Positions 1-8,863 of a DNA stretch of 64,000 bases are shown here, piece by piece. Source of the DNA: Domibacillus robiginosus (GTDB lineage Bacteria > Bacillota > Bacilli > Bacillales > Domibacillaceae); assembly GCF_000966195.1 (NCBI RefSeq), contig NZ_LAHL01000012.1:62001-126000 (forward strand), in the 5' to 3' direction. Every line of letters starts with the position of its first letter. The first letter of the stretch is position 1. The position numbers and the translations under genes were made by a program. The notes beneath the pieces are model-generated. The model was not told where the DNA came from. It saw nothing but the letters and a program-made list of their open reading frames with translations, and ran no database searches.

Positions 1-838
1 CCTCTTCAGAGCCAAGGTCAATAATTTCTCCTTCGCGCGAAATACCTTCTCCGTACATAATATCTACTTCTGCGACGCGGAACGGCGGAGCCACCTTGTT
101 TTTTACAACTTTAATTTTTGTTTTGTTTCCGACAATATCGTTTCCTTGTTTTAAAGCTTCTGCTCGTCTTACTTCAAGACGGATAGAGCTGTAAAACTTA
201 AGAGCACGGCCGCCAGGAGTCGTTTCCGGGTTTCCAAACATAATTCCCACTTTTTCGCGGATTTGGTTGATAAAGATGGCAATCGTATTTGATTTATTGA
301 TGGCACCTGACAGTTTACGAAGAGCCTGTGACATAAGACGCGCCTGCAGCCCTACGTGTGAAGCACCCATTTCGCCTTCGATTTCCGCTTTCGGTACAAG
401 TGCCGCAACCGAGTCAACGACGATAATGTCAACAGCGCCACTGCGTACAAGGGCTTCTGCAATTTCAAGCGCCTGCTCTCCTGTATCTGGCTGCGACAAA
501 AGAAGCTCATCAATGTTTACACCCAATTTCTGCGCATAAACCGGATCAAGTGCATGCTCAGCATCGATAAACGCAGCCTGTCCGCCTTTTGCTTGTACTT
601 CTGCGATGGCATGAAGAGCCACTGTTGTTTTACCCGAGCTTTCCGGCCCATAAATTTCAACAACGCGACCACGCGGGTAACCGCCGACTCCAAGCGCGGA
701 GTCAAGCGAAAGCGATCCGCTTGGTGTTGTGGAAACACGGCGCTCCGCCTGCTCACCAAGTTTCATAACTGAGCCTTTACCGAATTGCTTTTCAATTTGT
801 TTAAGTGCCATATCTAAGGCAGCCTGACGATCATTCAC
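1..838 (-). CDS. recA: RecA recombinase (3' end outside window)
   Basis: RecA forms ATP-dependent filaments on single-stranded DNA, catalyses strand exchange and triggers LexA self-cleavage. The visible 279 codons begin [20 protein letters not shown] and carry the Walker A motif GPESSGKT at residues 64-71, followed by the usual core ([29 protein letters not shown]). The start is GTG at 836-838, with a strong Shine-Dalgarno GAGGAGG at 848-854. The C-terminal part and stop codon lie before base 1. It is preceded by a sigma-A promoter and a LexA box, so SOS control is expected. Identity is certain from conservation. Confidence 0.98.
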   Translation of the reverse strand, partial: MNDRQAALDMALKQIEKQFGKGSVMKLGEQAERRVSTTPSGSLSLDSALGVGGYPRGRVVEIYGPESSGKTTVALHAIAEVQAKGGQAAFIDAEHALDPVYAQKLGVNIDELLLSQPDTGEQALEIAEALVRSGAVDIIVVDSVAALVPKAEIEGEMGASHVGLQARLMSQALRKLSGAINKSNTIAIFINQIREKVGIMFGNPETTPGGRALKFYSSIRLEVRRAEALKQGNDIVGNKTKIKVVKNKVAPPFRVAEVDIMYGEGISREGEIIDLGSEE

Positions 839-913
839 TATTAAATTCCTCCTCAAAAATGTATATCTATATTAGAACAGCTGTTTTGCCGGTTGTTGTT
901 TTAACCTGTTTTA

Positions 914-942
914 ACTATACCTTAAACGGCGGTGAATTACAA
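914..942 (-). promoter_or_regulatory. recA sigma-A promoter
   Basis: On the minus strand a -35 TTGTAA (937-942) is separated by 17 bases from a -10 TATAGT (914-919). It lies about 75 bases upstream of the recA start and just downstream of the LexA box. Confidence 0.75.
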
Positions 943-950
943 GCAAAAAA

Positions 951-964
951 CGAACATTTATTCG
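951..964. promoter_or_regulatory. LexA (DinR) SOS box of recA
   Basis: The sequence CGAACATTTATTCG matches the Bacillus SOS consensus CGAAC-N4-GTTCG with one arm perfect and one substitution in the other. It abuts the recA -35 region on its upstream side, so LexA binding there would block RNA polymerase. A weaker related site, GAACAGCTGTTT, lies in the 5' untranslated region at 875-886. Confidence 0.8.
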
Positions 965-1092
965 ATTTTTTCATCCTTTCTGGATTGGAAAATGTTTACG
1001 AAAAGAAGAGATAAAACTGAGTAAAAATCGATGAAGAAAATGAAGACCAAGGGAAGAGATTTTGTTTGTTTCCACCGGCTTGCTGCTTCTTT

Positions 1093-1098
1093 ATTATA
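1093..1098 (-). promoter_or_regulatory. possible upstream extended -10 promoter before recA
   Basis: The 409-base gap between recA and cinA contains, besides the recA promoter, a perfect TATAAT preceded by TGG (extended -10) at 1093-1098, just below the cinA terminator and pointing toward recA. No good -35 is present. It could be a second distal recA promoter or a chance match. I see nothing else gene-like between 965 and 1090. Confidence 0.3.
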
Positions 1099-1111
1099 CC
1101 ATGAAGCCTCA

Positions 1112-1145
1112 CCAAAAAGCCCGCCAGAACTACTGGCGGGCTTGC
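1112..1145 (-). terminator. cinA rho-independent terminator
   Basis: A 9-bp GC-rich stem (arms 1119-1127 and 1133-1141, GCCCGCCAG/CTGGCGGGC) with a 5-base loop is followed on the minus strand by TTTTT. It separates cinA from recA. Confidence 0.85.
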
Positions 1146-1247
1146 ATTTTTAGATGAATTTTCATTTTAAAAACAACTATGTTTCTCCCAATTTCCAGCC
1201 AGCTATCAGCCCGTATAAAACAGGTTCATGTACTTTGAGAGTCTGCT

Positions 1248-2498
1248 TTATTTCTGGCTGTTCGAATCAAGCAGTGCAAGCAAATAATGGCACCCGTATT
1301 TGACTGTACGCTTGCGAATACCCGCACGGCTTCCGACCATTTTAAGCGGATGGACCATGGTCTGGTGACCTGCACGCGAGATGGCCAGAAACACCGTACC
1401 AGGCTCCTGCCCTTCCAAAGGAGCCGGACCAGCTGCTCCTGTAAACGAAATACCAATTTCAGCGTCGCACAGCTCGCGGACATTTTCGGCCAATTCTTTT
1501 GCACATTCGGCACTGACCGCACCGTAGGCTGTAAGCGTGTCATGTTTTACCCGCAGCACCTGTTCTTTTATTTCGTTTGTATAACAAACAACACCACCTT
1601 TTACAACAGTGCTTGTACCAGGAATTGCGGTTAGCTCGCCCAAAAACAAGCCCCCGGTAAGGCTTTCTGCAGCAGCAATGGTCACCTGCTTTTCTTTTAA
1701 CTTGGCCGCGAGTTCGGCAGCAATGGTTGTTTCTCCGTAGCCGTAGAAAAAAGCACCGACTCTCTCCAGAATCTCATCCTCTGCGAGCTGAATCAAACGG
1801 TCTGCTTCGTCTTGAGATTCATGCTTGGCAGTGATGCGCAAAGTTACTTCTCCATCCCCTGCCAGTGGTGCAATCGTTGGGTTTGTCTGCTTCATTAAAA
1901 TATCATCAATTTCTGTTTCAAGAGCTGATTCTCCAATGCCGAAAAAACGCAGCACGCGTGATTCGATCCGCTCTACTTTTTCCATCGTATGTAAGATTTC
2001 CGGACGTCCATAATTTAAAAACATCGGCTGCATTTCTTTTGGCGGTCCCGGTAAAAGCATGTAGTGGATGCGGTCCTTTTTGACAAACATGCCAGGGGCC
2101 ATACCATAGTCATTTGGCAGTACAGTGCTGCCTTCAATGACGAGCGCCTGCTTTTTGTTGTTTTCAGTCATGACACGACCTGTTTTTTGAAAATAGGCCT
2201 GGATACTTTCAAGCGCTTCTTCATTGTATGTCAGCGTCTTGCCCATTAACCGGGCAATGGTTTCTTTTGTCAGATCATCTTTCGTTGGACCAAGGCCGCC
2301 GGAAAAAACAATTAAATCTGCCCGCTTTTGAGCAAGTTTTACGGCATCCTCAAGGCGTCCTTCGTTGTCGCCGACCACAGTATGATAAAAAACGTTTACG
2401 CCGATTTCGGCTAAATGCTGAGACAAAAAGCGGGCATTTGTATTGGTAATCTGGCCAAGCAATAATTCGGATCCTACAGCAATAATTTCTGCGTTCAT
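1248..2498 (-). CDS. cinA: CinA, competence-inducible NMN amidohydrolase / ADP-ribose pyrophosphatase family
   Basis: CinA proteins combine an N-terminal molybdopterin-binding-like (COG1058) domain with a C-terminal nicotinamide-nucleotide amidohydrolase domain used in pyridine nucleotide salvage. In Firmicutes the gene sits beside recA and is induced in competence. The protein begins [15 protein letters not shown]. The N-terminal domain shows [12 protein letters not shown] and LLPGPPKEM, and the C-terminal domain (about 255-410) shows AAESLTGG and SFTGAAGP. I start at the ATG at 2496-2498, giving 416 residues as in B. subtilis. An in-frame extension to 2567 exists, but it crosses the ribosome-binding site AAGGAG (2511-2516). 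Identity is secure; physiological role in this organism is inferred. Confidence 0.95.
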   Translation of the reverse strand: MNAEIIAVGSELLLGQITNTNARFLSQHLAEIGVNVFYHTVVGDNEGRLEDAVKLAQKRADLIVFSGGLGPTKDDLTKETIARLMGKTLTYNEEALESIQAYFQKTGRVMTENNKKQALVIEGSTVLPNDYGMAPGMFVKKDRIHYMLLPGPPKEMQPMFLNYGRPEILHTMEKVERIESRVLRFFGIGESALETEIDDILMKQTNPTIAPLAGDGEVTLRITAKHESQDEADRLIQLAEDEILERVGAFFYGYGETTIAAELAAKLKEKQVTIAAAESLTGGLFLGELTAIPGTSTVVKGGVVCYTNEIKEQVLRVKHDTLTAYGAVSAECAKELAENVRELCDAEIGISFTGAAGPAPLEGQEPGTVFLAISRAGHQTMVHPLKMVGSRAGIRKRTVKYGCHYLLALLDSNSQK

Positions 2499-2530
2499 TT
2501 TATGTATACACTCCTTTTTTTGTAAGCGAA

Positions 2531-2557
2531 AGGCACCGTGGAAAATCCAGGGTGCCT
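2531..2557 (-). terminator. hairpin between pgsA and cinA
   Basis: AGGCACC (2531-2537) pairs with GGTGCCT (2551-2557), extended inward by TGG/CCA past one mismatch, directly behind the pgsA stop codon. The downstream T-tract on the minus strand is poor (TTTCGC), so this is a weak terminator or a processing/attenuation hairpin in front of cinA. Confidence 0.45.
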
Positions 2558-2563
2558 CTTTAC

Positions 2564-3142
2564 TCATTTTGAATCTTTAAAAACAGCTTTGTTTAATTTA
2601 AAGTAGTCCCAGCCGGACCAAAGCGTGAAGAAAAGTGCGATCCAAAGCATAATATCGCCAAACGGGAAGCCCATGCTTTCAAATGGAGCGTTATGCAAAA
2701 GCAATACCGCGATAGCGATAATTTGCGTCCACGTTTTTATTTTTCCAAGCATATTCGCCGCGACTACTTCGCCTGTTTCTGCCAGAATAAGGCGAAGCCC
2801 TGTCACAGCAAATTCACGGCAAATAATCGCAATCACAATCCAAGCAGGCGCCAGCCCGAGTTCTACAAGCAAAATAAGCGCTGCTGAAACAAGCAGTTTG
2901 TCTGCCAGCGGATCAAGAAATTTGCCAAAGTTCGTCACCAGGTTGTACTTTCTTGCAATATAGCCGTCGATCCAATCTGTTGTAGAGGCAATGATGAAAA
3001 GAAGTGCTCCTACAAAATGCTCGACCGGCATATCTGTTCCTAAGAAGCGCATTTGTCCCCATCCAAAATCAACCGACATAATTAAAATAAAAAAGGGGAT
3101 CATCAAAATACGCGAAATGGTAATTTTATTAGGTAAATTCAA
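2564..3142 (-). CDS. pgsA: CDP-diacylglycerol--glycerol-3-phosphate 3-phosphatidyltransferase
   Basis: PgsA is an essential membrane enzyme that makes phosphatidylglycerol phosphate from CDP-diacylglycerol and glycerol 3-phosphate. The 192-residue protein has the CDP-alcohol phosphotransferase signature (DWIDGYIAR, then [10 protein letters not shown], about residues 56-82) and several hydrophobic segments. The start is TTG at 3140-3142 with GGAGGG at 3150-3155 (7-base spacing). It lies 24 bases downstream of rodZ and probably belongs to the same transcript, linking phospholipid synthesis with the cell-shape protein. Confidence 0.97.
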   Translation of the reverse strand: MNLPNKITISRILMIPFFILIMSVDFGWGQMRFLGTDMPVEHFVGALLFIIASTTDWIDGYIARKYNLVTNFGKFLDPLADKLLVSAALILLVELGLAPAWIVIAIICREFAVTGLRLILAETGEVVAANMLGKIKTWTQIIAIAVLLLHNAPFESMGFPFGDIMLWIALFFTLWSGWDYFKLNKAVFKDSK

Positions 3143-3166
3143 AACAGTTCCCTCCAGAAACGACCG

Positions 3167-4051
3167 TTATTGTGCTTTCGGGCGAATGATAATATCCTGC
3201 AGCACCTGGCTGTCTGCCGGTAGTTTGTATGCAAGTGGCTGGCCATTCACCTTAATAACAGTATCCGGAGCAAAACCAACTTTAATTTTTGCTTCTTTTT
3301 GACCGGTCATATTGTGTGTTTGTGTTTGTCCTTTTGCAAGCATACCGCTGTAGTAACTTTTTCCGCTTCCATCTGTGATTTCAATCCATGTTTCTCCATT
3401 GGAAGTAACCGCAATTTCAAGCTTGTCCGCACCAGAAAGTTCATAAACGGTTTGACGCCCGCTTGTAGAAACGGCCGATAGTGTTTGTGCCGGTGCAGCT
3501 GGTGCAGCCGGTTTTGTTGTTTCTTCTTTAGCCGGCTGTTCCTCAGGCGCCGGTGTTTCTTCTGCCGGTGTTTCCTCTTTTTGCGGCTCTTCGACTTGTA
3601 CTTCTTCGTCTACAGCCGGGTCGCTTTCCGAACCGCTTTTCGGGATGAGTACATATACTAAAATAAGGGCACCGAGAACAAAAGCACCAACTAAAATTTT
3701 CGGCAGATAATCAAGCCATTTGGACGATTCACGAACAGGCTTTGATGCATCCACGCGTGTTTTTTGATCTGCAGCGGTTGCACCCGTTGGACGAAGCGGT
3801 ACTTCATCTTCTTTAGAGGATGGCACTTCACTTTTAAACTCTTCGAATAAATCTTCTGCATTTAAGCCAACTGCTTCTGCATACTGCTTAATAAATGCAC
3901 GAACATAAAACTTCCCCGGCATAATATCGTAAGTGCCTTCTTCAATACCTTCAAGGTACCGTTTTTGAATTTTTGTCGTTTCTTGAACATCTGATAGTGA
4001 CATTCCTTTTGCTTCGCGCGCTTCCTTTAATCTTCTCCCTAATTCTGTCAC
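3167..4051 (-). CDS. rodZ: RodZ-like cell-shape protein (YmfM)
   Basis: RodZ is a bitopic membrane protein that couples MreB filaments to the elongasome. The 294-residue protein has an N-terminal helix-turn-helix of the HTH_25 type (about 1-75, with KIQKRYLEGIEEG and MPGKFYVRAFIKQYAE), one transmembrane segment at about 116-137, an acidic Pro/Glu-rich linker (about 142-185) and a C-terminal DUF4115 beta domain. I choose GTG at 4049-4051 because it sits 8 bases behind GGAAGG. A GTG three codons upstream at 4060 overlaps that ribosome-binding site. It lies 18 bases after ymfK. Confidence 0.93.
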   Translation of the reverse strand: MTELGRRLKEAREAKGMSLSDVQETTKIQKRYLEGIEEGTYDIMPGKFYVRAFIKQYAEAVGLNAEDLFEEFKSEVPSSKEDEVPLRPTGATAADQKTRVDASKPVRESSKWLDYLPKILVGAFVLGALILVYVLIPKSGSESDPAVDEEVQVEEPQKEETPAEETPAPEEQPAKEETTKPAAPAAPAQTLSAVSTSGRQTVYELSGADKLEIAVTSNGETWIEITDGSGKSYYSGMLAKGQTQTHNMTGQKEAKIKVGFAPDTVIKVNGQPLAYKLPADSQVLQDIIIRPKAQ

Positions 4052-4069
4052 CCATAACACCTTCCAATA

Positions 4070-4861
4070 TTAAAAGTTAAACCCACCAAACTCCGATTCC
4101 TGAAACAGGTTGTTTTTTTCGACCGCTTCGTATGTAATCTCTTCGTCCGGTTCATTTCGCAACTCAATGATATAGTCAAAATCGTCGATTGAATAGTGAC
4201 TATTTTCTACAAATACGTCCGGGTGTTCGACGACTTTCACGGCCGAAAGCTGCATCACTTCCCGAATCAGCTGCCAGTGCTTTTCACCAGCACGCCGGGC
4301 CGAAATGACACCGTCCAGAATAAAGATATTTTTTGGACTGTATTCATCCCGAAGCAGCTGTTCACGAACTGTCTGCTTAATCATTGTTGACGACATAAAC
4401 AGCCATTTTTTATTTGCACACACACTGGCCGCTACAATTGATTCTGTTTTTCCTACCCGCGGCATCCCACGAATACCAATTAATCGATGACCGTCCATTT
4501 TGTACAATTCTGCCATAAAATCAACAAGAAGTCCAAGCTCACTTCGTACAAAGCGAAAAGTTTTCCGATCATCGGCATCACGTTCGATATAACGACCATG
4601 ACGCACAGCCATTCGATCACGCAATTTCGGCTCTCTCAGCTTCACAACCTCAATGGTGCCCATGGTTTGCAGAATAGACTCAAGGCGCTTGATTTGATCT
4701 TCGCTTTCCGCCCGCATTAAAAGACCTCTGTTTTTGTCATCCACACCGTTAATCGTTACGATATTAATCGACAGCATACCCAGCAGAGAAGAAATATCAC
4801 CAAGCAGGCCAGGGCGGTTTTTTTTAATTTTGTATTCAAGGTAATATTCTTTTTTCACCAT
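4070..4861 (-). CDS. ymfK: YmfK family (DUF3388) protein: ACT-like domain plus P-loop region
   Basis: This is a conserved Bacillus protein of unknown function. The N-terminus (about 5-75, RPGLLGDISSLLGML) reads as an ACT regulatory domain. The middle has a nucleotide-binding-like loop, GMPRVGKTE (132-140), followed by an ATPase-like core with FILDGV. Possible starts are ATG 4864, ATG 4861 and GTG 4858, all behind GGAGG at 4868-4872. I take 4861 (6-base spacing, 263 residues), and GTG 4858 is nearly as good. It has its own promoter (4921-4950) and leads the ymfK-rodZ-pgsA-cinA group. The function of the ACT/P-loop fusion is not known to me. Confidence 0.85.
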   Translation of the reverse strand: MVKKEYYLEYKIKKNRPGLLGDISSLLGMLSINIVTINGVDDKNRGLLMRAESEDQIKRLESILQTMGTIEVVKLREPKLRDRMAVRHGRYIERDADDRKTFRFVRSELGLLVDFMAELYKMDGHRLIGIRGMPRVGKTESIVAASVCANKKWLFMSSTMIKQTVREQLLRDEYSPKNIFILDGVISARRAGEKHWQLIREVMQLSAVKVVEHPDVFVENSHYSIDDFDYIIELRNEPDEEITYEAVEKNNLFQESEFGGFNF

Positions 4862-4920
4862 CATATTCCTCCAGCATGACTTACATTGTTCAGTCATGGA
4901 TCCTTTTACTATAATAAAGG

Positions 4921-4950
4921 ATATTATGTATTTTTAAAAGCACAAGTCAA
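4921..4950 (-). promoter_or_regulatory. sigma-A promoter for ymfK-rodZ-pgsA-cinA
   Basis: On the minus strand -35 TTGACT (4945-4950) and -10 TAATAT (4921-4926) are 18 bases apart, immediately after the ymfJ terminator and about 60 bases before ymfK. Confidence 0.6.
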
Positions 4951-4995
4951 AAGAAAACCCCTTCCAGCTTAAGGAAGCCGAAAAGGGGTTTTCTC
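4950..4995 (-). terminator. ymfJ terminator
   Basis: A 10-bp stem AAAACCCCTT/AAGGGGTTTT (4954-4963 and 4983-4992) with an inner GCTTCC/GGAAGC-type pairing is followed on the minus strand by CTTTTG. It closes the ymfF-H-I-J group. Confidence 0.8.
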
Positions 4996-5001
4996 TCTTC
5001 A

Positions 5002-5247
5002 TTATTTTTGAACGAGTTTCATCATGCATGATGCCAGTACTTTTTGCTCAGGCTCGCTTGCAACAGACCATAGATCCGCTAACACACGCTCCTGCTCGTT
5101 TTTTGGCTCTACATTTGCCTGCAGGTAGTCACCGATCTCATATGCCAATTTGTTAACTGCTTCTTCCGGCATACCACGGTGCAAAGCATTATCCATTCGG
5201 TTACCTAAAAATTTCTTCCAATCCTGCCAGTTGTCAAGTACAGACAT
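5002..5247 (-). CDS. ymfJ: DUF3243 small protein YmfJ
   Basis: An 81-residue soluble protein of the DUF3243 family, conserved in Bacillus at this position, with unknown function. It begins MSVLDNWQDWKKFLGNRM and is mostly helical and charged. The start is ATG at 5245-5247 with GGAGG 9 bases upstream. An in-frame extension to 5325 overlaps ymfI and has no supporting ribosome-binding site. It follows ymfI by 58 bases and ends in a strong terminator, so it is probably the last gene of the ymfF-H-I-J unit. Confidence 0.88.
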   Translation of the reverse strand: MSVLDNWQDWKKFLGNRMDNALHRGMPEEAVNKLAYEIGDYLQANVEPKNEQERVLADLWSVASEPEQKVLASCMMKLVQK

Positions 5248-5305
5248 ATTGAGCATCCTCCTTTTCAAGTAAGAATCCTCTTTAGTGTGCACCCGACTCA
5301 CGAAT

Positions 5306-6028
5306 TTATGCGTACCATCCACCATTTACCGACAGTGTATGACCGGTAATATAACCCGCTTCACTGGAGGCTAAAAAAGAAGCCGCTGAAGCAATTTCAT
5401 CCGGCAGGGCAAAACGGCCAAGCGGGATATCAGAAGCCATCTCCTTTTTTTCTTCTTGAGAAAATTGATCGTTCATTGGCGTATCTACCGCACCAGGTGC
5501 AATGGTATTCACACGGATGTGAGATGGCCCCAGCTCTTTCGCCAGCGCTTTTGAAAAAGCAATCTGCGCGCCTTTCACTGCGGAATAAACTGCTTCACAT
5601 GAAGCCCCTGCTTCACCCCAGATGGACGAAATAAGCGTAATCGAAGCAGGTGCCCTCTGACGCAGAGACGGCAGCAGTTCTCTCGACAAAATCATCGGTG
5701 CTTTTACGTGAACAAGCCAGAGGCGCTCCATTTCTTCATCTGACACATCCTGAAGCATAGCATACTGGCTCATTCCAGCTGCAAAAATGATCGCTGAAGC
5801 CGCATAAGAGGCTTCTATTACATGCTGAATTTCGGAGCGATTTGTTAAATCAGCCCGAACAATCAGGGCATCTCTCCCTAATTTGCGGACCGCCTCTGCC
5901 GTCTCACGTACTGATTCTTCATTTTGACTGTAATGAAGAATTGTATGCCAGCCTGAGGCGGCCATCTTCAGTGCAATAGCACGTCCAATCCCACCTGACG
6001 CGCCAGTAATTAAAACTGTTTTTTCCAT
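5306..6028 (-). CDS. ymfI: EF-P 5-aminopentanone reductase (SDR family, YmfI)
   Basis: YmfI is a short-chain dehydrogenase/reductase. In B. subtilis it reduces the 5-aminopentanone modification on elongation factor P, supporting translation of polyproline stretches and swarming. The 240-residue sequence has the cofactor loop TGASGGIG (8-15), the catalytic Ser in LISSIWG (about 134) and Tyr148/Lys152 (YSAVK), and the family end SVNGG. The ATG starts directly after the ymfH stop (no spacer), indicating translational coupling. The exact substrate is inferred from orthology and position; another SDR function cannot be excluded from sequence alone. Confidence 0.88.
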   Translation of the reverse strand: MEKTVLITGASGGIGRAIALKMAASGWHTILHYSQNEESVRETAEAVRKLGRDALIVRADLTNRSEIQHVIEASYAASAIIFAAGMSQYAMLQDVSDEEMERLWLVHVKAPMILSRELLPSLRQRAPASITLISSIWGEAGASCEAVYSAVKGAQIAFSKALAKELGPSHIRVNTIAPGAVDTPMNDQFSQEEKKEMASDIPLGRFALPDEIASAASFLASSEAGYITGHTLSVNGGWYA

Positions 6029-7324
6029 TTACGCTGTCTCTTTTGGCAGCACAAAGCAAGAAGAGAATCGTTCAGCCTGGATCATCTCATTTGCAAAAGC
6101 AGATACATCCTGAAGAGTCATTTCTTCAAGCACGGGCACAGTATCAAATAAATTTAACCCGTTAAATTGATATCGTGTAAACTGATTGGCAATAAATTCG
6201 GGTGAGTTAAATGCCCGGAGTGTTGAGCCAATTTTCTTTTTACGTGCACGTTCAAATGCTTCCTCCGTTAAATGGCCGCCTTCTTTTGCTTCTAATAGCT
6301 GTGTTTGAATACGCCCCGCAAGCTCGTTCGGATCATTTGAATCACCGCCAACAAGCGCAAAGCTAAAGCCACGCTCTCCTGTGTAGTCAAAACCAAATGT
6401 GTCGTCAATCAAGCCGGCATTATAAGCTTTTTCATAGAACTTGGCCGTTTTTCCAAACAGCATTTCAAGCAAAAGACCAGCAGCCAGCTCTTCCCGCAGC
6501 TTTTCCTTGCCTGTGCGGCTTGAAGCTGGCATTTTAAAGCCGACCTCACACTTTGGCGTGTTTACACTCATGCGGATTTCATTATGCTCCACAGCTGCTT
6601 TCTCAGACTCCTCCGGAAAGCGCCGTTCGACCGGAGTGGGATCCGGGAACGATTTTTTCGACTGATTGTCTTTAACGAAGCTCATCATTTCGTCCGGATC
6701 AACCGGGCCGACAATAAACAGTGTCATATTTACTGGATGATAAAACGTATTGTAGCACGTGTACAAGTGGTCTTTTGTAATATCTGCAATAGACTCTACT
6801 GTGCCTGCAATATCAATTTTCACCGGATGATCTTTATATAGATTTTCGATCAGGCCGAAGTATACACGCCAGTCAGGATTGTCATCGTACATCCGAATTT
6901 CCTGGCCGATAATGCCTTTTTCTTTTTCAACCGTTTGTTCGGTAAAATAAGGATCCTGAACAAAATCAATCAGTGTTTCTGTGTTTTCTTTTATATTAGA
7001 GGTAGCTGAAAACAAGTAAGCCGTCCGCGTAAAAGAAGTAAAGGCATTCGCAGACGCGCCCTGGCTGCCGAATTTTTGAAACACATCACCATCTTCTTTT
7101 TCAAACATTTTATGCTCTAAAAAATGGGCAATCCCATCTGGAACATGAATGAATTCTGTTTCACCATTCGGCACAAAGTCATTGTCAATCGATCCATAGT
7201 TTGTAGTAAATGTTACATAAGTTTTGTTGAACCCTTGTTTCGGAAGGATATATACATTCAGCCCATTATCAAGCTGCTCATGATAAACCGTTTCATTCAT
7301 TTGGTCAAAAACTGTTTTCTCCAT
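6029..7324 (-). CDS. ymfH: M16 family zinc metallopeptidase YmfH (catalytic partner)
   Basis: A 431-residue peptidase of the pitrilysin/insulinase (M16) superfamily. It keeps the inverted zinc motif HFLEH (67-71) and a downstream glutamate in GQEIRMYDD (about 142), so it should be catalytic. Its upstream neighbour YmfF lacks the motif, which suggests a heterodimer like mitochondrial processing peptidase. No signal peptide is visible, so a cytoplasmic location is likely. The ATG overlaps the ymfF stop by one base (TAATG). The substrate is unknown. Confidence 0.92.
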   Translation of the reverse strand: MEKTVFDQMNETVYHEQLDNGLNVYILPKQGFNKTYVTFTTNYGSIDNDFVPNGETEFIHVPDGIAHFLEHKMFEKEDGDVFQKFGSQGASANAFTSFTRTAYLFSATSNIKENTETLIDFVQDPYFTEQTVEKEKGIIGQEIRMYDDNPDWRVYFGLIENLYKDHPVKIDIAGTVESIADITKDHLYTCYNTFYHPVNMTLFIVGPVDPDEMMSFVKDNQSKKSFPDPTPVERRFPEESEKAAVEHNEIRMSVNTPKCEVGFKMPASSRTGKEKLREELAAGLLLEMLFGKTAKFYEKAYNAGLIDDTFGFDYTGERGFSFALVGGDSNDPNELAGRIQTQLLEAKEGGHLTEEAFERARKKKIGSTLRAFNSPEFIANQFTRYQFNGLNLFDTVPVLEEMTLQDVSAFANEMIQAERFSSCFVLPKETA

Positions 7325-8601
7325 TACGCTTCCTCCTTGCCTGCCAAAAAGTACACCGTATCCATCGTAATTGTTGCCGCTGCTGCTGCTGCCTGCTCTT
7401 TTGTTACAGCATCAATTTCTTCAAGCCATTGATGAATCGGGCGATTTGTGCCTGATGCGATATTGTGGTAAAGTACTTCGACCATACCCCGTGCAGTGTC
7501 TGCTGATTCCTGGAGCTGATTTTTCAAAAGCGCTTTTGTTTGTGTCATTTCCAAATCTGAAATACGGCCGTTTTTCATTTCATCCAGCTGTTCTTTCATG
7601 ATCCGAACGGTTTTCTCGTAATTTTTTTGATCAATACCGGCCAGCATCGTCACAAAGCCTTTGTGGCTGTCTAAGCGGCTTGCTGCATAGTAGGCCAGAC
7701 TTTCTTTTTCGCGTACGTTTACAAATAGTTTTGAATGAGAAAAAGCACCAAACACGCCGTTAGCTACCTGCATTGCTACAAATTGCGGGTCACTGTACGT
7801 AATCGGTGTGCGGCACCCGATATTCAGCTTGCCCTGGTTAATATCCTGTTCTTCGCGAATTTCACGTACTTCTTTCGGACCTGCACCCGGTTCTGTTTTC
7901 ACAGAGACCGCTGTTCGGTTTTCAAAAGGAAGGTGTGCTTGAATTTTTTCAACCACTTCTGATGATTTCACATCACCGATCACAAAAATATCAATAATGT
8001 CTTCCGCCAGCGCTTTTTTGTAATACGCATATAACGAGGCCGCATCAATTGACGGAACTTCATTCAGCAAACCGCCGGCTGGAAGTGCATACGGGTCATC
8101 TCCATACATTTCTTCCACAAGCTTAAGAGATGCATATCGCGTTTTATCATCATAAATAGAGCGGATCCGCTGCTCCATGTTTCGCTTTTCTTGTTGAACG
8201 GTTTTATCCGAAAAAACTCCTTCTTTTACATAAGGATGGAATAGCACATCCGCTAAAAGCGTAAGCGCCTGGTCGAATAAGCTGTCTTCTCCATGCAAAT
8301 ACTTTTCGTTGGCCGCTTCCATTGTAAAGGTAAGTACATGCTCATTGCCTTTTTTTGTTGAATCTGAAAAAAACAAGGCACCATATAATTCATCCAGCCT
8401 GGTGCGAAAAGCAGCGGCTGACGGTGCATTTTCGGTACCGGACTGCAACACATGCGGCAAAAGGGCACGCATAGTTACGGTCTCTTTTTCAAGAGGTGCT
8501 CTCATTTTAACGATGACCGTATTTGTTTTGTATTTTTCCGTTTCAATGGTATGAATGTTGTATCCTGGTTTAGCAAATGTTTGTTCACGTGTGGTTTCCA
8601 T
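7324..8601 (-). CDS. ymfF: M16-like non-catalytic peptidase subunit YmfF
   Basis: A 425-residue M16-fold protein. Where the active enzymes have HFLEH, this one reads LPHVLQSGT, so the second His and the Glu are missing and it should be inactive as a protease. It probably forms the substrate-binding partner of YmfH. The start is ATG at 8599-8601 with GAGGAGG at 8608-8614 (6-base spacing). The longer reading frame to 8619 runs through the ribosome-binding site. It is the first gene of the ymfF-H-I-J unit. Confidence 0.92.
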   Translation of the reverse strand: METTREQTFAKPGYNIHTIETEKYKTNTVIVKMRAPLEKETVTMRALLPHVLQSGTENAPSAAAFRTRLDELYGALFFSDSTKKGNEHVLTFTMEAANEKYLHGEDSLFDQALTLLADVLFHPYVKEGVFSDKTVQQEKRNMEQRIRSIYDDKTRYASLKLVEEMYGDDPYALPAGGLLNEVPSIDAASLYAYYKKALAEDIIDIFVIGDVKSSEVVEKIQAHLPFENRTAVSVKTEPGAGPKEVREIREEQDINQGKLNIGCRTPITYSDPQFVAMQVANGVFGAFSHSKLFVNVREKESLAYYAASRLDSHKGFVTMLAGIDQKNYEKTVRIMKEQLDEMKNGRISDLEMTQTKALLKNQLQESADTARGMVEVLYHNIASGTNRPIHQWLEEIDAVTKEQAAAAAATITMDTVYFLAGKEEA

Positions 8602-8863
8602 CGAATTCCTCCTCTGCATCGGGTTGCTGAATACCTTTTACTAGTATATCTTCACTATCTTCCTATAGGAAATATAACGTCTTAAAGGAAATAAAAACCT
8701 TATATATAATGAAGAGTTTGGGCAGGATATACCTAGAAAAATGTACGCACTTTAAAAACAGTATGAGAAAAAGCCTCGCTTTTTAGTCGTTTTTCTCATA
8801 TTGTTTTAAATGGCACTGATGAAGGTATGACCTACAGTAAAGGAAAGGTCTTTATAAAAGAAA
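8602..8863. other. intergenic region ymfF-nupQ with AT-rich inverted repeat
   Basis: No gene is visible here. Arms of about 18 bases (8755-8772 and 8790-8807, one mismatch, AAAACA-TATGAGAAAAA type) form a long AT-rich hairpin. On the minus strand it ends in CTGTTTTT, so it may be a second terminator behind nupQ. A perfect 12-base palindrome TTCCTATAGGAA lies at 8660-8671. I could not find a convincing sigma-A promoter for ymfF. Confidence 0.6.

Noticed and set aside
2499-2567. N-terminal extension of cinA
   Set aside because: It translates the ribosome-binding site and the pgsA-cinA hairpin; CinA homologues begin at MNAEII.
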